Of a stretch of 64,000 bases of DNA, positions 45,322 to 53,687 are shown piece after piece. This DNA is from Pseudomonas alcaliphila JAB1 (GTDB lineage: Bacteria; Pseudomonadota; Gammaproteobacteria; Pseudomonadales; Pseudomonadaceae), in NCBI RefSeq assembly GCF_001941865.1, contig NZ_CP016162.1, positions 3,657,501 to 3,721,500 of the forward strand, written 5' to 3'. Both the position numbers and the translations under genes were made by a program. The notes beneath the pieces are model-generated. The model was given only the letters and a program-made list of their open reading frames with translations, made no database searches and was not told the origin of the DNA. The stretch's first letter is position 1; each line of letters starts with the position of its first letter.

Positions 45322-45354
45322 ATGCTCATGCTCATGCTCATGCTCATGCTCATG
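45322..45354. repeat. Hexanucleotide repeat (ATGCTC)5
   Basis: Five perfect ATGCTC copies (45322-45351) are followed by ATGGCT. They lie in a 240-bp gap without a supported gene between two minus-strand genes, upstream of the gene at 44747-45232. Confidence 0.9.
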
Positions 45355-45475
45355 GCTATACCTGTACGAGGCGAGACTGGTCGGCGGCTATCGCACTCTG
45401 GCCCTAATGGGCACGGCGGTTTCGCCGAGCAGCTGACAGTGGCCGAATGTCTGGCCACCGCTCAGGGCTGAGAGG

Positions 45476-46210
45476 TTAGCGATAGTTGCCATGAATGCGC
45501 TCTAGCTCACCCGTTTCACGCAGATGCTCAAGCGCCTTGGCCCAGTTGGCAACCAGCTCATCATCACTGTCGCCACTGAAAGCGATATACAGCGAGGAGC
45601 GGTACAGCTCGATGGGCACCCGCCTGAGAGAGCCCGGGGCGATACCCAGCTGGCGACTGTAATAGGCCACGCCGGTGTCGGTGTCGCCGATGATGACCTC
45701 GGTACGACCGGCCAACAGCATGCGGTAGAGCTGCTCACTCTCCGTTGCGCTCGTGTCGAGGTTGTCGAACCCCATCGAAGCCAACATCGTGGGCACCAGG
45801 CCGGCGTGCCGGGTGGTTATGCGCGGGGCATTCAGCAACTGCTCCAGCGTGTGGATCGGCTGCGCTGCAGCGGCCAACTGGTAGGGGTAGATGGACTCCT
45901 CGGCGATGGGCCCGACCCACTTGAATAAGGACTCGCGCTCTGACGTGCGAAACATCGAGTACATGATGGTTCTGGGCTGAGTCTGCAGGACACGAGAGGC
46001 ACGCATGCTGGGTCTCATCCTGATCTCGAAGTCGTCGCCGGTCAGCGCCATGATGGCCCGCACCACTTCCGTGGCCATGCCGGTGATGTGCTCGTTCTCC
46101 CGGTAGTTGTAGGGTGCCCACTCCTCGGTGACGAGCTGATACGTCTCGGCCTTGGCAAGCGCCCCCATCAGCAGGCAGAGCAGCGCGGCGATGAGTATCG
46201 AGTGCTTCAC
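45476..46210 (-). CDS. Periplasmic amino-acid-type substrate-binding protein
   Basis: This 244-residue protein starts at a GTG (46210): the signal peptide SILIAALLCLLMGALAKA begins right after it, whereas the longer ATG version would add an unlikely basic tail. The body is a type-3 solute-binding fold (TEEWAPYNYRENEHITGMATEVV, RPSMRASRVL, IGDTDTGVAYYSRQLG). It is an orphan without permease genes, like that at 30643. The ligand is unknown. It is divergent from the merR gene. Confidence 0.7.
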   Translation of the reverse strand: MKHSILIAALLCLLMGALAKAETYQLVTEEWAPYNYRENEHITGMATEVVRAIMALTGDDFEIRMRPSMRASRVLQTQPRTIMYSMFRTSERESLFKWVGPIAEESIYPYQLAAAAQPIHTLEQLLNAPRITTRHAGLVPTMLASMGFDNLDTSATESEQLYRMLLAGRTEVIIGDTDTGVAYYSRQLGIAPGSLRRVPIELYRSSLYIAFSGDSDDELVANWAKALEHLRETGELERIHGNYR

Positions 46211-46314
46211 GGGCTGTACCTGCTGGAGGGGATGCGATTCAAGAGCGGCTCTGATCAGGGTGGCTCGGCAAGCATAGACGCTATGCCAATGTTGCAGCCT
46301 CATGGCCAGAGCCG

Positions 46315-46332
46315 AAGGTTAAAGTTAACCTT
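46315..46332. promoter_or_regulatory. MerR operator upstream of merR
   Basis: AAGGTTAA-AG-TTAACCTT is a perfect palindrome (8-bp arms, 2-bp centre), 36 bp before the merR start and in the region shared with the divergent gene at 46210. It probably serves autoregulation. Confidence 0.7.
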
Positions 46333-46368
46333 GAGCTCACCACACTCCTGCCACGGTGATACACCCAG

Positions 46369-46806
46369 ATGAAGATCGGCGAACTGGCGCAACGCACAGG
46401 CCTTGCGGCCTCGCGCATTCGCTTCTACGAAAGTATCGGCCTGCTCAAGCTGGTGCAGCGCCAAGCCAACGGCTATCGCAGTTACCCGGAACAGGCTGTG
46501 CTGGTGCTCAACCTGATCACCACCGCACAGCAGGCCGGCTTCAGCCTGGACGAGTTGCGCGCCCTGCTGCCGCAGGATCTGGCGCAGTGGGAACACGGCA
46601 AGCTGCTCGATACCCTGCAGGCAAAAGTGAAGGACATCGAAGCGCTGGAGCAGCGCCTGGCACAGAGCAAGGCGCACCTGCTGGCACTGATCGACGAGAT
46701 CGAAAGCAAACCGGACGATATCGACTGCGCCAGCAACGCCAAGCGGGTGCTGTCGAAGATGAACCTGGGCGAGCCGAGCGAGACGCCCAAGCGCGCGAAG
46801 AAATAA
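46369..46806 (+). CDS. MerR-family regulator
   Basis: This 145-residue protein has the MerR winged helix (KIGELAQRTGLAASRIRFYESIGLL, NGYRSYPEQAVLVLNLITTAQQAGFSLDELRALL) and a dimerisation coiled coil. A short C-terminal effector tail contains DIDCASNAKRVL with one Cys. The lack of a Cys cluster argues against a metal sensor; SoxR-type sulfur clusters are absent too. It has a perfect palindrome in its own promoter and a matching 19-bp-spaced promoter in front of the oxidoreductase gene. Confidence 0.88.
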   Translation: MKIGELAQRTGLAASRIRFYESIGLLKLVQRQANGYRSYPEQAVLVLNLITTAQQAGFSLDELRALLPQDLAQWEHGKLLDTLQAKVKDIEALEQRLAQSKAHLLALIDEIESKPDDIDCASNAKRVLSKMNLGEPSETPKRAKK

Positions 46807-46825
46807 GCGAGTGCTCGCTATATCC

Positions 46826-46890
46826 GTAGGAGCCAGCTTGCTGGCGATCTGCTTGAAAGCACAAAGCATCGCCGGCAAGCCGGCTCCTAC
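46826..46890. repeat. Inverted REP pair
   Basis: GTAGGAGCCAGCTTGCTGGC faces GCCGGCAAGCCGGCTCCTAC, between merR and its likely target promoter. Confidence 0.85.
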
Positions 46891-46939
46891 GAAAAGCGTT
46901 GGCGGCGCGGCCACGCTTCGACGTCGCGTGCGAAACCCA

Positions 46940-46970
46940 TTGACATTAAAGTGAACTTTAAAGTTAAGGT
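46940..46970 (+). promoter_or_regulatory. MerR-type promoter of the oxidoreductase gene
   Basis: TTGACA (46940-46945) and TAAGGT (46965-46970) are separated by 19 bp, the overlong spacer typical of MerR-activated promoters. The imperfect dyad GTGAaCTTtA / TtAAGgTCAC straddles it, and the TTAAAGTTAA core is shared with the merR operator. Confidence 0.75.
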
Positions 46971-46998
46971 CACCTCTGGCTCAACCGAGGAAGCCCCC

Positions 46999-48234
46999 AT
47001 GACCCTGTTCGATCCCCTTGTCCTGCCCAACGGTTCGACCCTGCCCAACCGCATTGCCAAGGCGGCGATGGAAGAGAACATGGCGGATGCCGACCACGCA
47101 CCGTCCGAGCATCTGATGCGCCTCTATCAGGCCTGGGCCGAGGGCGGTGCCGGCCTGCTCATTTCCGGTAACGTGATGGTCGACAGCCGCGCCATGACCG
47201 GCCCCGGCGGCGTGGTGCTGGAAGACGACACGCACCTGGCCCGATTCGAACGCTGGGCACGTATCGGCCGCGGCAAAGGGGCGCAATTCTGGCTGCAGAT
47301 CAACCATCCAGGCCGGCAGATGCAGTCCAACCTGGGCCAGCCAACCTGGGCGCCTTCGGCCGTAGCGCTGGAGCTGGGCAACTTGTCCAAGCGTTTTGCC
47401 ACGCCGCAGGAAATGACCCCGGCGGTGATTCAGGACGTGATCGAGCGCTTCACCCGCACCGCGCAGTTGGGCGAGCAGGCCGGCTTCACGGGCGTGGAAA
47501 TCCACGCGGCGCACGGCTACCTGCTCAGCCAGTTCCTGTCGCCACTGACCAACCAGCGCAACGACCAATGGGGCGGCTCGCTGGAAAACCGCGCGCGCCT
47601 GCTGTTGGAGATCGTCAAGGCGGTGCGTGCCGTGGTGTCGCCGGGCTTCGCCGTGGCGGTCAAGCTCAACTCGGCAGACTTCCAGCGCGGCGGCTTCAGC
47701 GCCGAGGACGCGCAGCAGGTGGTACGCCTGCTCGACGGGCAGGGCGTGGATCTGGTCGAGTTGTCCGGTGGCAGCTACGAAGCGCCGGCCATGCAGGGCC
47801 AGGCCCGCGATGGCCGCACCCTGGCGCGCGAAGCCTACTTCCTTGAATTCGCCCGTGAGATTCGTGCGGTGGCGAGCATGCCAGTCATGGTCACCGGCGG
47901 TATCCGCCGTGCACCGGTTGCACAACAGGTGCTGGATAGCGGCATCGAGATGGTCGGCATCGGCACGGCCCTGGCCATCGACCCGAACCTGCCGCGCGAC
48001 TGGCAGCTCGGCCTCGGCAGCGCTCCCCAGCTGCCGCCGATCACCTGGAACAACAAGGTGCTGGCCTCGCTGGCGAACATGGCGGTGGTGAAGTACCAGC
48101 TGCACCAACTCAGCCAGGGCCGGGACTCCCAGCCCGGCGTATCACCCTTGTGGGCGCTAGTGACGCAGCAGGTGAAAGACCTCTTCCGTACTCGCCAATA
48201 TCGCCGTCGGATGGCGCGGCGACAGGCGCGGTGA
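46999..48234 (+). CDS. Old Yellow Enzyme family NADH:flavin oxidoreductase
   Basis: This 411-residue TIM-barrel flavoenzyme has the FMN/substrate motifs PNRIAKAAMEENMADADH, INHPGRQM, GFTGVEIHAAHGYLLSQFLS, NQRNDQWGGSLENR and PVMVTGGIR. It should reduce the C=C of alpha,beta-unsaturated carbonyls with NAD(P)H. It sits behind the MerR-type promoter, so it is probably induced by an electrophile sensed by the MerR protein. No iron-sulfur module is attached; the C-terminal 60 residues are unusual and basic. Confidence 0.88.
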   Translation: MTLFDPLVLPNGSTLPNRIAKAAMEENMADADHAPSEHLMRLYQAWAEGGAGLLISGNVMVDSRAMTGPGGVVLEDDTHLARFERWARIGRGKGAQFWLQINHPGRQMQSNLGQPTWAPSAVALELGNLSKRFATPQEMTPAVIQDVIERFTRTAQLGEQAGFTGVEIHAAHGYLLSQFLSPLTNQRNDQWGGSLENRARLLLEIVKAVRAVVSPGFAVAVKLNSADFQRGGFSAEDAQQVVRLLDGQGVDLVELSGGSYEAPAMQGQARDGRTLAREAYFLEFAREIRAVASMPVMVTGGIRRAPVAQQVLDSGIEMVGIGTALAIDPNLPRDWQLGLGSAPQLPPITWNNKVLASLANMAVVKYQLHQLSQGRDSQPGVSPLWALVTQQVKDLFRTRQYRRRMARRQAR

Positions 48235-48248
48235 CCACGCCCCACCAC

Positions 48249-49016
48249 TCAGAATTCCAGCACCTCGCCATCCTGCGGAATCAGTAGCTCGACTTGCGCG
48301 TGGCTAGCAGCCTCGGCCAACGCCAAGCGGCTGACCGGGCAGTGGCTGATCGCCTCGAGGTGATTGGCAACCACTGCCGCGCCACTCAACTGGGCGAACT
48401 CGATCACCTCGTCGATGCCCATGATGATGTCGCCGCCCAGGTCGAAACGCGCCCCGCCTGCCGGCACCACGCTGATGGCTGGACGGTGCTCGCGTACACA
48501 GGCGCGCACCTCGTCGGTGAGCAGGGTATCGCCGGCCAGATAAAGGCTCGGCTCGCCTGGTATTTCGATCAGAAAACCTACGCCGTGCTCCATCAGGCGC
48601 CCCACCAGTCCCCGGCCATGGGTGCAGCGGATGGTGCGGATAAGCCCACCGAGAAACGGGCCGGGAAATTCGTGTTCCGGCAATAGCGGCCGGACGTTCA
48701 GGCCGCGCTGCGCCAGGTAGTCCACATCATGTGGTGTACAGATCACCGGAATCTTGCGTTCGCGCAGCCACCGCACGCCGGCACGATCCAGGTGATCGAA
48801 ATGGCCTTTCTGGCAATGAGTGATCAGGCAGTGGGTGACCGATTCCAGCGCGGCGCGAGCACTGACTGGCAGCTCGACCAGTGGATTGCGCTGACGGGCA
48901 CCGAACAATCGCAGCGGTGGCAAGGCGCCTTGGCGGGCCAGCATGGGATCGACCAGAACGCGGTGCTGGCCGAACTCGATGATAATGGTGGCGTTGCGCA
49001 GCTGCTGAATCTTCAT
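48249..49016 (-). CDS. Metallo-beta-lactamase fold hydrolase, UlaG-like
   Basis: This 255-residue MBL-fold enzyme has a zinc-type motif THCQKGHFDH, a second His at FANHLEAISHC (near the C-terminus), and LYLAGDTLLTD. It resembles the UlaG/YqjP-like branch rather than glyoxalase II. The substrate is unknown. The ATG at 49016 is preferred to 49088. It is divergent from the GlxA-type regulator, which likely controls it. Confidence 0.78.
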   Translation of the reverse strand: MKIQQLRNATIIIEFGQHRVLVDPMLARQGALPPLRLFGARQRNPLVELPVSARAALESVTHCLITHCQKGHFDHLDRAGVRWLRERKIPVICTPHDVDYLAQRGLNVRPLLPEHEFPGPFLGGLIRTIRCTHGRGLVGRLMEHGVGFLIEIPGEPSLYLAGDTLLTDEVRACVREHRPAISVVPAGGARFDLGGDIIMGIDEVIEFAQLSGAAVVANHLEAISHCPVSRLALAEAASHAQVELLIPQDGEVLEF

Positions 49017-49115
49017 GAAAAGCCCTCGGGGTCTGAGGGCTCCATGCTGCCTATCCGGCGTCAGGACAATAATGGCAGTATTGGACATCTTCGATTCATT
49101 TCAGGCCACCCACTC

Positions 49116-50072
49116 ATGCGCATTGGTTTGCTGCTGTATCCCGATTGCATGCCGGCCGGGCTATTCGCCTTCGCCGATCTGCTGCACGCGGCCAATCGCC
49201 GAAGTGGACGACAACTGTTCGAGGTTCGCTATATCGCCCAGCGTGCCGGGCCAGTGGCATGCGCCCATGGGATGAGTCTGCAGGCGAGCGCCGCGCTCGA
49301 TCCGCGTGAGTTCGATGCCTTGCTGATTCCGGGCTTCTGGGCCGAGTCGGCGGAGCAGGCAGAGGCAGTGCTGGCTGACAATGTCGCGCTGATAAAAGCG
49401 CTGTCGTCCGTCGGTAAACGCGTGCAGCTATGGAGTTACTGCACCGGCGTTGGCCTGCTTGCGGCCAGCGGCCGCTTGAACGGCCAGGCGGCAACGGTGA
49501 CCTGGTGGCTGGCGGATGCGATGCGTGAAAGCTTCGTGCGGGTGCGCTGGCAGAGCGAGAGCAGTTGCGTGTTCGCCGTGGGCGTAGCCACTGCATCCGG
49601 GGTGAACGGCTACCTGCCCATCGCTCAGGGGGTGATCGAGCGACACCTCAGTGAACAGTCCTTCAGAGACATCAGTCAGTTGATGGTGCTGCCCCGTCCG
49701 GCCGTCCCGCACAGTGCGTTTCAGGGCGCCAGCCTGATGCAGCAGCCCGTGGGCCTATTACGCCGTCTGCATGCACTGATCGAGCAAACGCCTGCCGAGC
49801 AACTGACGGTGCAGGCGCTGGCCGACAAACTGGCGATGTCCGAACGCACCCTGGCGCGCAAGGTAAGCGCGCAAACCGGTGAGCCAGTGGCGAGCTACGC
49901 GCGGCGCATCAAGCTCTACCAACTCAGCGAACGCCTGGCCATGACCTCGTCGCCGCTAAGTACCTTGAGCGCTGAACTGGGTTTCAGCAGCCCGGCCAAC
50001 CTGCGGCGCATGTTCAAGGCGCTGACCGGGTTGACCCCTGCGCAATATCGCCAGCAGTACGGGCGTCAGTAA
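49116..50072 (+). CDS. GlxA-type AraC regulator (DJ-1/PfpI plus HTH)
   Basis: This 318-residue protein has an N-terminal DJ-1/PfpI-like amidotransferase-fold domain (residues 1-185; VQLWSYCTGVGLLAASG nucleophile-elbow-like) and a C-terminal AraC helix-turn-helix (LTVQALADKLAMSERTLARKV, ELGFSSPANLRRMFKALTGLTPAQYRQQY). It is divergent from the MBL hydrolase gene over 99 bp, its likely target. Confidence 0.85.
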   Translation: MRIGLLLYPDCMPAGLFAFADLLHAANRRSGRQLFEVRYIAQRAGPVACAHGMSLQASAALDPREFDALLIPGFWAESAEQAEAVLADNVALIKALSSVGKRVQLWSYCTGVGLLAASGRLNGQAATVTWWLADAMRESFVRVRWQSESSCVFAVGVATASGVNGYLPIAQGVIERHLSEQSFRDISQLMVLPRPAVPHSAFQGASLMQQPVGLLRRLHALIEQTPAEQLTVQALADKLAMSERTLARKVSAQTGEPVASYARRIKLYQLSERLAMTSSPLSTLSAELGFSSPANLRRMFKALTGLTPAQYRQQYGRQ

Positions 50073-50292
50073 TACACAGAGATTTGAAACGGGGTTTCCT
50101 GCCCAATTTTCATCGCTGAATATTTCAAGATGATTCAAAACGTCCCAGAGAGGAAACGACAAAACGAAAATCTCACCGTTCGTTGCATTAAAAGAACAGT
50201 CCTTTGCCAAATCCCCGGTTTAATAAGCTTGCTAACGAGGCGTATAAACGAACTGCGACATTTAGCCGCATTCGTATTACGAGGAGACAAGC

Positions 50293-50466
50293 ATGAACGT
50301 GATCGTGCATGAGCGTGACAACGAACATCTTTCCCGTGAAGCCCGTGCCATGGGGATGGTGGCCTGGGATGTGATTCAGAATGGAGAGCTGGTCGGTATC
50401 TTCCCGTCCCAGGACGAAGCCGATGCCTACCGCAAAGCACTGGAAGACGCGCAGCCGCAAGGATAA
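50293..50466 (+). CDS. Small conserved-type protein (57 residues)
   Basis: This 57-residue protein begins MNVIVHERDNEHLSREARAM; the remaining part GMVAWDVIQNGELVGIF and SQDEADAYRKALED looks folded (strand-turn-strand then helix). It has a strong GAGGAGACAAGC ribosome site before the ATG and a stop at 50464-50466. It is monocistronic, downstream of an AT-richer stretch. The function is unknown. Confidence 0.75.
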   Translation: MNVIVHERDNEHLSREARAMGMVAWDVIQNGELVGIFPSQDEADAYRKALEDAQPQG

Positions 50467-50517
50467 GCAGAGGCTGTTGCCGTTTCGATCGAAACGGCAA
50501 CAGCTTCAAGCAAGCGC

Positions 50518-50802
50518 TCAGCCCAACGCACCCTGCGCCCTCAACCGAGCCACCGACGCTACCCCGCCAACGGCCCGCAAGCCCCACCAAGCTCTCAACG
50601 GCCAATCACGTAAACGCCGCACCATCCGTTGCCAGAACCTCGAGCGTTCAGGTGCGTACCTCGGCAACTCGCGCGGCAGTAACAACTGCGATGCCAGATA
50701 GCCGACCTCCACTTCGTGCTGACCGTAACTCCAAGGCGAGTTGCACGCATCGTCCGCTTCAACATCAGGCCAGACGTAACGACTTTCGGATCGAATGTTC
50801 AT
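50518..50802 (-). CDS. Hypothetical protein downstream of the fused oxidoreductase
   Basis: This 94-residue basic protein (NIRSESRYVWPDVEADDA; then SRFWQRMVRRLRDWPLRAWWG) has a strongly positive C-terminus that could form an amphipathic membrane-binding helix. Its start lies 13 bp beyond the stop of the oxidoreductase gene, so they are probably co-transcribed. No family is recognised. Confidence 0.55.
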   Translation of the reverse strand: MNIRSESRYVWPDVEADDACNSPWSYGQHEVEVGYLASQLLLPRELPRYAPERSRFWQRMVRRLRDWPLRAWWGLRAVGGVASVARLRAQGALG

Positions 50803-50815
50803 CAGTTCGGCCCTC

Positions 50816-52861
50816 TTACAGATCAAGCACGAGGGGCTGCACACCATCCTCACCCTGTGCCGGCACCGCGCAGCAGATCAGCACGCCATTGCCTTCCGGT
50901 AACTCGGCTGGCGGGTTCGGGTAATGCACCTGGCCGCTGACCAGGCGCGTCTTGCAGGTGCCGCAGGAACCGCCACGGCAGCTGAATTCGGGCGTCAGGC
51001 CCCGGCTTTCTGCCAGCTCCAGTAGGCTGCCACCCTCCGGCAGCCAGCGCGCTTCCTTGGCCGAAGTGGTGAAGTACACCGGTACCGGCTCGGTTGCCGC
51101 TGGCGGCTGCACGAAGGCGTCGGTCTGACCGTCCGTGCGACGCTTCAGTGTCGAGGGGCCAAACGCCTCGGCGTGGATACGCGCGTCGGCGACATTCAGA
51201 TCGCGCAAGCCATCGTAGATCGCCTGGGTAAAGGCGGCCGGGCCGCACAGGTAGAAATCGTAATCATCGAACGACAACGCCGCCTTGATCTGCTCCAGCC
51301 CGATGCGCCCATGTTGCTCGTAGTCGCGCCCCAGCACGGCGTCCGTCTCGGGCGCGCTGAGGGCACGGTGAATCTTTAGCAAACCACCCGCGCGCTGCAC
51401 CAGCTCATGCAGCTCGGCCTGGAACGGTAGGTCAGCGAGCCTCCGTGCACCCTGGAAGAAATGGATGCGCCTGCCCTGCCCCAGCGCCACCTGCTCGCGC
51501 AGCATCGACAGCAACGGCGTGATGCCGACGCCGGCACCGATCAGCACCAGCGGGCGGTTGCTGTCACTATTAAGGGTGAAGCTCCCTAGCGGCGGACGTA
51601 CTTCCAGCACATCGCCCACCTGGATCTGCTCGTGCAGGTGGCGCGAGACCAGGCCCTGCGCCTTGACGCTGATACGCAGTTGGCCGTCGGACGGCGCGCT
51701 GGACAGGCTGTAGGTGCGCAGCAGGGTGTCGCCCGTGGCGGTGGTGATGCGAATCGGCAGGTGCTGACCGGCGGCGAAGCGCGGCGCAACGCCCTGCTCC
51801 GGCGCGAGCACGAACGAGCGAATATCGCTGCTCTCCTGCTGCAGGCTGAGCACGCGCCAGCGCTGCCACTGGTTGCGCTGCTCACGCTCGCGCAGACGCG
51901 CGTCGGTTTCGGCCCAGGTGCCGGTCATCAGGCTGGTCGGCGCATATTCCTCGAAGGCCCAACGCAATGAAGTCGCGGCCGGGCGCAGCACCACCTGCTC
52001 GACGTCGAGTGTCCATAGCCGTTCGGCCCCCTCGAAGACGTTTATCAGCGGACTGTCGAGGAGCATTTCGGCACGGCCGCCCAGTTGCAGCACGTCGCCC
52101 GTGGTGAAGTCGACGAACAGCAGGCCGGCGCGCGGATTGACGCTGAGATTGCCCAAGGTGTTGAAGAACAGGTTGCCGGCGTAGTCGGGGATGGTCAGGC
52201 GATTGCCCTCTACCCGCACGAAGCCGGCGCGCCCACCCCGGTGCGAGACGTCCACCGAGCGGCGGCCATCGGCATGCTCGACGTAACTGGCGACGAAGAA
52301 GGTGTCGGCGTTACGAATCATCTCGGCAGTGCGCGCATCCAGTTCGGTCGCGTCCAGGCGCTCGACGCCACGCCCAGGTACGCGGCGGTAATGGCGCAGC
52401 TGGATGTACTGCGGGCAGTTGCCGAAGGAATGCTCCACGGTGATGTCCAGACGCTGTGCCGACGCCTGATGAATATGCCCGTTGATGCGATTGCGCCGCC
52501 GCGAATGCAGCTCGATGCCAAGCAGGCCGATGGCCTCGCCGCGGCCAAGACCGGGGGTGGCCGGATCGAGCGGGTCGAGCGCCATGGCGGCGAGGTCGAA
52601 CGACAGGTGACGCGGATCGGGCGAGGTGACGAAACCTTCTTCGCCTTCGATCAAGGTGGCCCAAGGCTGGCCGCTGCCGTCCACCGCAGCGGCGATCATG
52701 AACGGTAGCGTCTGGTAGAACTCGCGATGCTGATCCGGCATGTAGTCGCGGATCACCTTCTGTCCGAGCACTTCCATGCGTTCGCCGACGCCGACTTTTT
52801 CCTGCAGTTGCTTTTCACCGGCATGCCAGGGCGAGTGCCGATGGCTGGGGAGCTGTTGCAT
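50816..52861 (-). CDS. PNPOx-FNR-ferredoxin fusion oxidoreductase
   Basis: This 681-residue protein fuses three parts: a pyridoxamine-oxidase-like flavin-binding split barrel (about 30-310; FMIAAAVDGSGQPWATLIEG, NLSVNPRAGLLFVDF), an FAD/NAD reductase (about 335-565; RTYSLSSAP for FAD, VLIGAGVGITPLLSML for NAD), and a C-terminal plant-type [2Fe-2S] ferredoxin (CRGGSCGTCKT, then CC 30 residues on). Electron flow from NAD(P)H via FAD to the cluster is expected; the acceptor is unknown. It follows the GST gene by 52 bp. Confidence 0.88.
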   Translation of the reverse strand: MQQLPSHRHSPWHAGEKQLQEKVGVGERMEVLGQKVIRDYMPDQHREFYQTLPFMIAAAVDGSGQPWATLIEGEEGFVTSPDPRHLSFDLAAMALDPLDPATPGLGRGEAIGLLGIELHSRRRNRINGHIHQASAQRLDITVEHSFGNCPQYIQLRHYRRVPGRGVERLDATELDARTAEMIRNADTFFVASYVEHADGRRSVDVSHRGGRAGFVRVEGNRLTIPDYAGNLFFNTLGNLSVNPRAGLLFVDFTTGDVLQLGGRAEMLLDSPLINVFEGAERLWTLDVEQVVLRPAATSLRWAFEEYAPTSLMTGTWAETDARLREREQRNQWQRWRVLSLQQESSDIRSFVLAPEQGVAPRFAAGQHLPIRITTATGDTLLRTYSLSSAPSDGQLRISVKAQGLVSRHLHEQIQVGDVLEVRPPLGSFTLNSDSNRPLVLIGAGVGITPLLSMLREQVALGQGRRIHFFQGARRLADLPFQAELHELVQRAGGLLKIHRALSAPETDAVLGRDYEQHGRIGLEQIKAALSFDDYDFYLCGPAAFTQAIYDGLRDLNVADARIHAEAFGPSTLKRRTDGQTDAFVQPPAATEPVPVYFTTSAKEARWLPEGGSLLELAESRGLTPEFSCRGGSCGTCKTRLVSGQVHYPNPPAELPEGNGVLICCAVPAQGEDGVQPLVLDL

Positions 52862-52913
52862 GTTCTGCCCTCCACGAAAGAAGCCGCCGGGTAAACCGGC
52901 AGCTAACGGTGAC

Positions 52914-53540
52914 TCAGGCTTGCAGACCGGCTGCGGTACGCGGCATCGGCACGAAACCCGGCAGCGCCTCGATGCGGGCCAGCCAGGCGCGGATGTTCGG
53001 ATAGGGTTCCAACGAGACGTTGCCCTCCGGCGCATGGGCAATGTAGGAGTAGTTGGCGACGTCAGCGATGCTCGGCTTGTCGCCGGTGAGGAATGGGGTT
53101 TCGCCCAGCTCGCCTTCCATCACGGTGAACAGCGCATGAGCACGGTTGATCACTTCTTCGGTGTTGAACGAGTAGCCGAATACGGTAACCAGGCGCGCGG
53201 CGGCAGGGCCGAACGCTACCAGGCCAGCGGCCACCGACAACCAGCGCTGCACACGGGCAGCAGCAGCGGGCTCCTGCGGTAGCCAGTCGTCATTGCCGTA
53301 GCGCTTGGCCAGGTAGACGAGGATGGCGTTGGAGTCGCTGATGATGGTGCCGCCGTCATCGATCGCCGGTACCTGGCCAAAGGGGTTGATAGCCAGGAAC
53401 TCCGGCGTCTTGTGCTCGCCCTTGGCCAGATCGACGAAGATCAGCTCGGTGGGTAATTGCAGCAGCGAGAGCATCAGCTCGGCGCGGTGAGCGTGGCCGG
53501 AACGAGGGAAGTTGTACAGCTTGATGGCGGGACGGGACAT
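52914..53540 (-). CDS. Glutathione S-transferase
   Basis: This 208-residue GST has an N-terminal thioredoxin fold ([52 protein letters not shown]) and an all-helical C-terminal domain ([20 protein letters not shown]). It should conjugate or use glutathione. It precedes the fused oxidoreductase in the same direction, and may be controlled by the two LysR genes upstream. Confidence 0.9.
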   Translation of the reverse strand: MSRPAIKLYNFPRSGHAHRAELMLSLLQLPTELIFVDLAKGEHKTPEFLAINPFGQVPAIDDGGTIISDSNAILVYLAKRYGNDDWLPQEPAAAARVQRWLSVAAGLVAFGPAAARLVTVFGYSFNTEEVINRAHALFTVMEGELGETPFLTGDKPSIADVANYSYIAHAPEGNVSLEPYPNIRAWLARIEALPGFVPMPRTAAGLQA

Positions 53541-53687
53541 GGCGATGACTCCTTCGAGCGTGATTGGATAAGGTCATCGCGAGACGACTGGCCTTCGCGA
53601 CGATGGGGCCATGTTCGCCTCATCCAATTCGGAGAAGAATCACCACTCAAGGCAATCCACTATTTCATTTTCTGCAACTCAACCGGA

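Noticed and set aside
45244..45471. A 75-residue plus-strand frame across the ATGCTC repeat
   Set aside because: It is composed largely of the repeat (MLMLML) and lacks a ribosome site.
53541..53687. Possible start of the GST gene further upstream
   Set aside because: No in-frame start or conserved residues; the GST begins [10 protein letters not shown].
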